A stretch of DNA of 64,000 nt from JAHKLT01 sp046197865 (GTDB lineage Archaea > Methanobacteriota > Methanobacteria > Methanobacteriales > Methanobacteriaceae): the NCBI RefSeq assembly GCF_046197865.1, contig NZ_CP166990.1, positions 868,001 to 932,000 on the forward strand, given 5' to 3'. Positions 62,801 through 64,000 of this stretch are shown here, one piece after another. Below the pieces are notes generated by a model. The model saw nothing but the letters and a program-made list of their open reading frames with translations, was not told the origin of the DNA and did no database searches. Made by a program: the position numbers and the translations under genes. The number at the start of each line of letters is the position of its first letter. The stretch's first letter is position 1.

Positions 62801-64000
62801 CTAATAATGTATCATTGACAGAAATAATCCCATATGGAATGATTTTTGTTAGTTTTGTTGAGACTGATTTGTGGGATCGTGATGGTAATGTTTGGACTTT
62901 AAAAGATTCATTACTAAATGGCAGTCGTGTTACTTTGACTTTAATATTTAAAGTTACTGGTGAATATATTGGAAATGTAAATAATACAATTATTGTAAAT
63001 ACAAATGAATCAAAAAATAACATTGCTGTTTCAGAAAATGTTAATTTGACTGATGTAAAATTGAATATTTCTAAAACTAGTAATGTTACATTAGCATATA
63101 AAGGTGAATTCCTGTATTATTATATTAATATAACTAATTATGGTTCTTCAGATGCTCATGATTTAAAAATTGTAGATTATTTCCCAAAAGGATTAACTTA
63201 TTTCAATTATGAGTCTAATGATAATTGGACATATGATTATGATGGAATCTGGTATTTAAATAATCCTTTAGCAGCTAATAGTTCTGTTTCATTATTAGTT
63301 ATTTTTGAGGTTAATGGAGAATATATAGGTAATGTTAGTAATAAAATAAATGTTACTACATTTGAAACACCAAAACCTAAAGAAGTGATCTGTGATAATA
63401 TTCTATTATTAAATATCCTTATTTCTAAGGAAATTGATAATCCTACACCCAATTTAGGTAATACTATTTTATGGATTAATACAGTTTCAAATTTAGGCGA
63501 TTTCGATGTTTTCTTAGACTATGTTGTTGATTATTATCCTATTGGTTTAAAATTAGTTAATGCAACAGAGGATTATGAAGTATTTGAATATAATAGTACT
63601 CACTATAAAATTGTATGGAAAGATGTTTCAATTAAAGCAAATTCTGACATTATTTTAAATGTATATACTTATGTTGATACATTAGAAGATAGTACAAGTT
63701 ATGTTGTTTTAGGTAATCATGTTCCATATAGTACTGTTAACACTGATGAGGCAAAAATCGAAAGTATTACTAATATTACTGTTGTTAAATCTGTTAGTAA
63801 TTCTAATCCATATAATGGAGAATTAATTAGTTATTATATAACAATATTATCAAATGGTCCTGTATTTGGAGATCTTGTAATTTCTACAGATATTTTGCCT
63901 GAAGGCTTAATTTATGTTAACTCTTATACTGATTATGGTTATGTCAGTTATAATGAGAAAACTCGTGAAATTAAATGGCATATATTTTATGTTCCAAATA
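50851..64000 (+). CDS. Giant secreted adhesin-like protein with about 33 DUF11-type repeats (3' end outside window)
   Basis: The frame stays open from ATG 50851 (RBS GGGAGGT) to the window edge, more than 4,380 codons. Residues 1-28 are a signal peptide ending VTA. Residues about 100-360 form a parallel beta-helix with YGGAIYNS, LGGAIY, NGGALYLM and FGGAIYSS coils, and an Ig-like domain follows (about 370-455). From about 460 onward DUF11-type units of about 118-122 residues recur, each with YTI-x-(V/I)-x-N-x-G-x-(T/S)-x-ATN and a NNT or VNNT strand. I count about 33. N-x-S/T sites are very dense, so heavy glycosylation is likely. No anchor is seen yet. Confidence 0.88.
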   Translation, partial: MRFNHKISWYLIFCILAILTMSLTCVTANENIELNSTNDFIEEDNSNSINFDFSNVIYEEEISSINNNKLKNIGSIDENNGRGNDLFDYIEVNDYISMINALNSAEIGDTIVLTNHIYFQTENEFVIDHKTLTIDGNGYTIYGTDNRIFNITSNADTVTFKNLALVGSNVPNKYGGAIYNSGTNVKFEYVNFTNNKALLGGAIYTENIIIVENCNFKGNEANNGGALYLMGSSNTRIMNSLFENNIADENGGAIYVMDGVRLLMENSNFTNNNANVFGGAIYSSNYLNVLSNIIAENNNATLGSFIFLSNKEDTGRSTTLSRSTISGSNEILIYNGNQNTLELSRNTMNSNINEKIFNNGTLTGQTNLKFLNGETLNCYIGDIVNLTAILTDDMGNIIVGQNVTFNFGGHVIETDNFIDGIYTIEFKTNERGTFAITGSYDGGNPTITQGILIVYEVILEVNKSTNVNSANVGELVNYTIVIKNNGNLAEDSINITEYIPLGLQYVSSNGIGWTNDDLNKTWFYNRLLQPGEITTLTFTFRVNGAFPGSANNTINIISNHTNQNETSNEINLTSVVLDIKKVASTPLTKVGEQIKFTITVTNHGNSSATNVKVTDYFPIEFLRYVGYENSTGLWNRNGNTFEWDLVGPFYSNGDSVDLILIFEVLEFGIFNNTAGVISKETPNSIYATSQNVTSSSAYLNVVKQPSANVIRQGEYVNYTITIVNEGNDVVSDIFLTDYFLEGLDFIKTFNNESWNQIGSNVWKYNGNLSIGESATLILNFYGRESGEYVNIINVDYNNFDVSFNFTSEEVIVHNVTLESQKVENNAIAQVDDYITYTITVTNTGTSNATNIIVYDDFDISKLSFVEILENSLWSSYGPNAWKLNSPLAPNQSVNLTLRFKVIGIGIVNNSAIITSREFENISVQSGNTVLTNVSLVITKEPSAEVIKIGEKLNYTITIKNTGTTEATNLIVSDEFFPYYLRYFNFVNVDDVWDYDNTNKVWKLKADLLPGKTVSLVLIFDTIITGNVTNWINVTTDQINGSVESNSVRIHNVSLAINKTVDKSQVQVGDEISYTIIVTNDGETDSYEIIIEDTYNIDNLIRYSDYIEKDKWDFAQIGNRVLFRYKGILNSTKSDTLTLIYTVIEAGNVNNTAFVDSSEVSTINATSNNTLLTDVKLEIKKEANTDVIKWGETLSYNIAIRNYGTTNATNLTLIDIIPDYLDYIDFNVNPDWEYDNITKVWYYKKILEPGQTINIVLNFKVIESGDFVNTIIVNTNQTSANKTSDLVHSHNVTLEFEKITTTEIATIGQQISYTIKITNTGTTNATNVYIYDMFPNELEFYASSNQSGRWYQYQIGNFNRWNLNGILEAGQSEYLTLIFTVTGTGTTDGSPGIINNTAIINSTQSFNNIAISNNTTIIDIHLIINKIGPELVKVGEIINYTITIVNTGSTNATNLTLRDLLPDTYMEFYEFYDPDNNWIDNGNDWTLKFDLAKNNQVTVYISFIAKETGKNILNTLNITYNENPDGQQFNSNPLEIHNVTLLINKTAPPTANIGGYIYYTITIKNNGTTNATNIVLREYFNTTHLVYEGYWRSDRNWLYSYDENGYLIFSLPGGEVIRANETVILTLRFYVRSAGIPVNETEPIFNNVTVIAREDNASTITNGTNLTRVNVTTYKSNHIYRYPFIKVGEVITFHVVINNTGETPATGLKITEFYDYDFLEFINSSGSGWFTNDNITWFYSGSLAPNATTILYLQFIVKKAGIFNNTVNITSDQEPEGKIRYDIVEAHNITLNISKSVNASNANVGDVIRYNITISNIGTSPLTTEMIDKYDILLQLTDYINNINGLKLIDLLFDSDLWNVYNENTTFVFRGLLNNGSSVSLIFDFKVISASDRVVNNTANLEINRDINPNLNVTSDNTTLHHVVLSIQKEAHIAPPYFNKLGENVTYTIRIENSGTTEATNVTLIDMFPAEYLEYLNFTSNKGNWYYNSTSKTWVLNETLNGNDYVEIVLIFKTLKTGQGIQNNASVISDQTPKPVNTSAAINVHDVILNITKSVNVTQANYGEYISFTINVTNIGTSDSQIVYLNDLVNGFENLEFIRAIGGKWQQVTIGNNNEWFLINGLKALESESITFIFRVNDTGKAINSVNVSFWENNTNITIFSDEITLTNVSLIVSKIPHVNLIKWNETLNYTINIKNNGTTEATNVSFTDLFPEEILKYVDFDALPGIWHYNLTTKTWYLLNPLNSQEEVSITLIFKVIGTGSIINKVNVTSNQQNKSVVAQEIEAHNVTLSITKIESVNKAQVGDIIYYTITIYNTGTTGTTGFRIYDYVENFSNLEYKGIKETNLWTYRGNGEFVYWDSLGANSNTTLTLIFEVNGTGTVKNIVNAESIQEDISTTSGETILTNVNLTIIKKPSLDVIRVGLPINYTITIKNVGSTNATNLILTEIIPTEYLKYVKAYYDPSIWYTDDNITWTLLTDLGFNDEVSLIFEFIVEGIGLFNNTINITTDQINYTKNSSEVRSHNVTLDVNKTVNTNIANTGDIIYYTITIKNTGNSTSYDVTIYDNVDIYGLKFIGYSNENEWTYNETTKTWVLKRGLTINETATLILTFKVVGNATVSNTVKVNSSETNDKQVTSEETVLTDVNLTVTKIANTDIIKVGQLINYTINITNVGNTTAHNITFTDEYGSLIYRGYTNLTSGWVTYDNKTWFYNGELDSNESILLVLTFEATQIGLFENIINVTSNETPKGVIAKSTVRGHNVTLNVTKFVNESSVQVDDYLYYEVIVSNKGSSDASGVVVIDDVRGIYGLEFVGYANGTYSWTTTDYKHWYLVGNLTASQDAILKLIFKVIDTGVTNNTVFVNSTEYNQINNISDNTNLTNVSLKVTKTPNVYLVKVGESITFTIVIENVGTTDAYNVTFSELYLSYYLKFLSSISNDGRIWSSDNKTWVLNGILASGDSVSINLTFTVLNVGIFNNSLNTSSFQTPDGQVNESDDVRSHNVTLNVTKFVNESSVQVDDYLYYEVIVSNKGSSDASGVVVIDDVRGIYGLEFVGYANGTYSWTTTDYKHWYLVGNLTASQDAILKLIFKVIDTGVTNNTVFVNSTEYNQINNISDNTNLTNVSLKVTKTPNVYLVKVGESITFTIVIENVGTTDAYNVTFSELYLSYYLKFLSSISNDGRIWSSDNKTWVLNGILASGDSVSINLTFTVLNVGIFNNSLNTSSFQTPDGQVNESDDVRSHNVTLNVTKFVNESSVQVDDYLYYEVIVSNKGSSDASGVVVIDDVRGIYGLEFVGYANGTYSWTTTDYKHWYLVGNLTASQDAILKLIFKVIDTGVTNNTVFVNSTEYNQINNISDNTNLTNVTLTITKEVNTTRANIGDYVKYTIYINNTGTTTATNVFIIDNFPLGMELDYFVETDLWNRTGQNTWKLYESLENGTNITLTLIFKVKGNYTGNVSNYVLVNSTQTSNDTSSIFTNLTNVTLVVTKGVNVSRANVGDIVEYKINVTNVGSTVATGVVLEDLVPAGMVVDSFVETDLWDRNGNVWTLKGSIANSSSVSLTILFKVKGNFTGMVNNTVIVNTTETKNNKNTSDDINLTNVTLTITKDVNVSTANVGDIVEYKINVTNVGSTVATGVVLEDLVPAGMVVDSFVETDLWDRNGNVWTLKGSIANSSSVSLTILFKVKGNFTGMVNNTVIVNTTETKNNKNTSDNINLTNVTLTITKDVNVSTANVGDIVEYKINVTNVGSTVATGVVLEDLVPAGMVVDSFVETDLWDRNGNVWTLKGSIANSSSVSLTILFKVKGNFTGMVNNTVIVNTTETKNNKNTSDDINLTNVTLYVTKDVNASLANIGDLIEYKIIVFNVGSTNASNVILTDMFPEGLNFIDFVEKDLWSFYSLTNTWILNDDLKGYSNVTLTLIFNVTGKHIGYIFNNVTVDNDQYKTINNISDETLLTNVTLDITKNANVSRANYNELIKYEINVYNSGSTIANNVSLTEIIPYGMIFVSFVETDLWDRDGNVWTLKDSLLNGSRVTLTLIFKVTGEYIGNVNNTIIVNTNESKNNIAVSENVNLTDVKLNISKTSNVTLAYKGEFLYYYINITNYGSSDAHDLKIVDYFPKGLTYFNYESNDNWTYDYDGIWYLNNPLAANSSVSLLVIFEVNGEYIGNVSNKINVTTFETPKPKEVICDNILLLNILISKEIDNPTPNLGNTILWINTVSNLGDFDVFLDYVVDYYPIGLKLVNATEDYEVFEYNSTHYKIVWKDVSIKANSDIILNVYTYVDTLEDSTSYVVLGNHVPYSTVNTDEAKIESITNITVVKSVSNSNPYNGELISYYITILSNGPVFGDLVISTDILPEGLIYVNSYTDYGYVSYNEKTREIKWHIFYVPN
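59119..60928 (+). repeat. Exact 720-bp tandem repeat, 2.5 copies
   Basis: The blocks 59119-59838, 59839-60558 and 60559-60928 are identical wherever I compared them line by line. The 720-bp period equals 240 codons, or two DUF11 units. The first starts after CATAATGTTACT and the copy series ends where TAATGTTA is followed by C instead of G. Identity at synonymous sites indicates very recent duplication or ongoing conversion. Confidence 0.9.
61321..62382 (+). repeat. Near-exact 354-bp tandem repeat, 3 copies
   Basis: Copies at 61321-61674, 61675-62028 and 62029-62382 begin AATGTTGGGGATATTGTTGA and encode one 118-residue DUF11 unit each. Differences are a few single bases near the copy ends, for example GATGATATT versus GATAATATT. 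A patch of the same sequence (GATTTGTGGGATCGT...GGTAATGTTTGGACTTTAAAA) recurs at 62851-62904 within an otherwise diverged unit. Confidence 0.88.

Overview
The window reads as the chromosome of an AT-rich methanogenic archaeon, most likely a Methanobrevibacter-type member of Methanobacteriales. Ether-lipid synthesis (GGGP synthase), NurA-HerA-Mre11-Rad50, proteasome and exosome genes, archaeal RNase P subunits, a class I archaeal HMG-CoA reductase, methanogen-only families (DUF1890, DUF1894), a Mur-ligase homologue and giant secreted DUF11/beta-helix adhesin-like proteins support this. The species is inferred, not read directly.

Layout. 1-270 is the tail of one adhesin-like protein. 751-4314 holds rpl40e, GGGP synthase, nurA and herA. 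4461-8436 is mre11-rad50, facing a small TIR-like (ThsB-type) protein across a shared palindromic terminator. 8939-12923 holds a Mur-ligase homologue, a divergent VanW-like exported protein, a MobA-like nucleotidyltransferase and a DUF169 protein. 12948-16806 is an accessory segment bounded by a 25-bp direct repeat (24/25 identical). It carries gene relics, an unknown protein ending in an 11-G tract, a zinc-ribbon/GNAT gene with an in-frame TGA, and an HNH nuclease. Beside it lies a two-gene UvrD-like helicase plus Fe-S PD-(D/E)XK nuclease operon (16782-20356).

20564-29251 contains a beta-helix surface protein, an MrfA-like helicase with a TPR tail, hypA-hypB, a DUF354 protein, tRNA-Ala(GGC), a polytopic membrane protein and DUF1890/DUF1894. 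29287-36104 is the archaeal RNase P / proteasome / exosome superoperon (rpp30, pop5, psmA, sdo1, rrp4, rrp41, rrp42) with metE and thyA inserted between pop5 and psmA. Immediately after rrp42, where many archaea carry ribosomal protein genes, sits a long HslV/proteasome-like Ntn hydrolase. It keeps the T1-D17-K33 triad but is split by a one-base shift at an A9 tract, and a 46-residue ORF follows it.

37721-41006 (minus) is a five-gene run: membrane-anchored protein, HD hydrolase, UbiX, CbiT, MobA. 41230-42789 is amt-glnK with a textbook NrpR operator. 42786-50460 carries a signal-peptidase-like protein, aroD, a conserved unknown, sucD, hmgA, a zinc-ribbon/unknown/DUF116 operon and a PaaK-like CoA ligase with an ACT-domain partner.

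From 50851 to the right edge one frame stays open for more than 4,380 codons. It is a giant adhesin with a signal peptide, beta-helix, Ig-like domain and about 33 tandem DUF11-type units, some recently duplicated as exact 720-bp and near-exact 354-bp DNA repeats.

The most unusual material is the disrupted HslV-like gene with its small partner, the repeat-bounded accessory segment with its poly-G tract, and the recently homogenised adhesin repeats.
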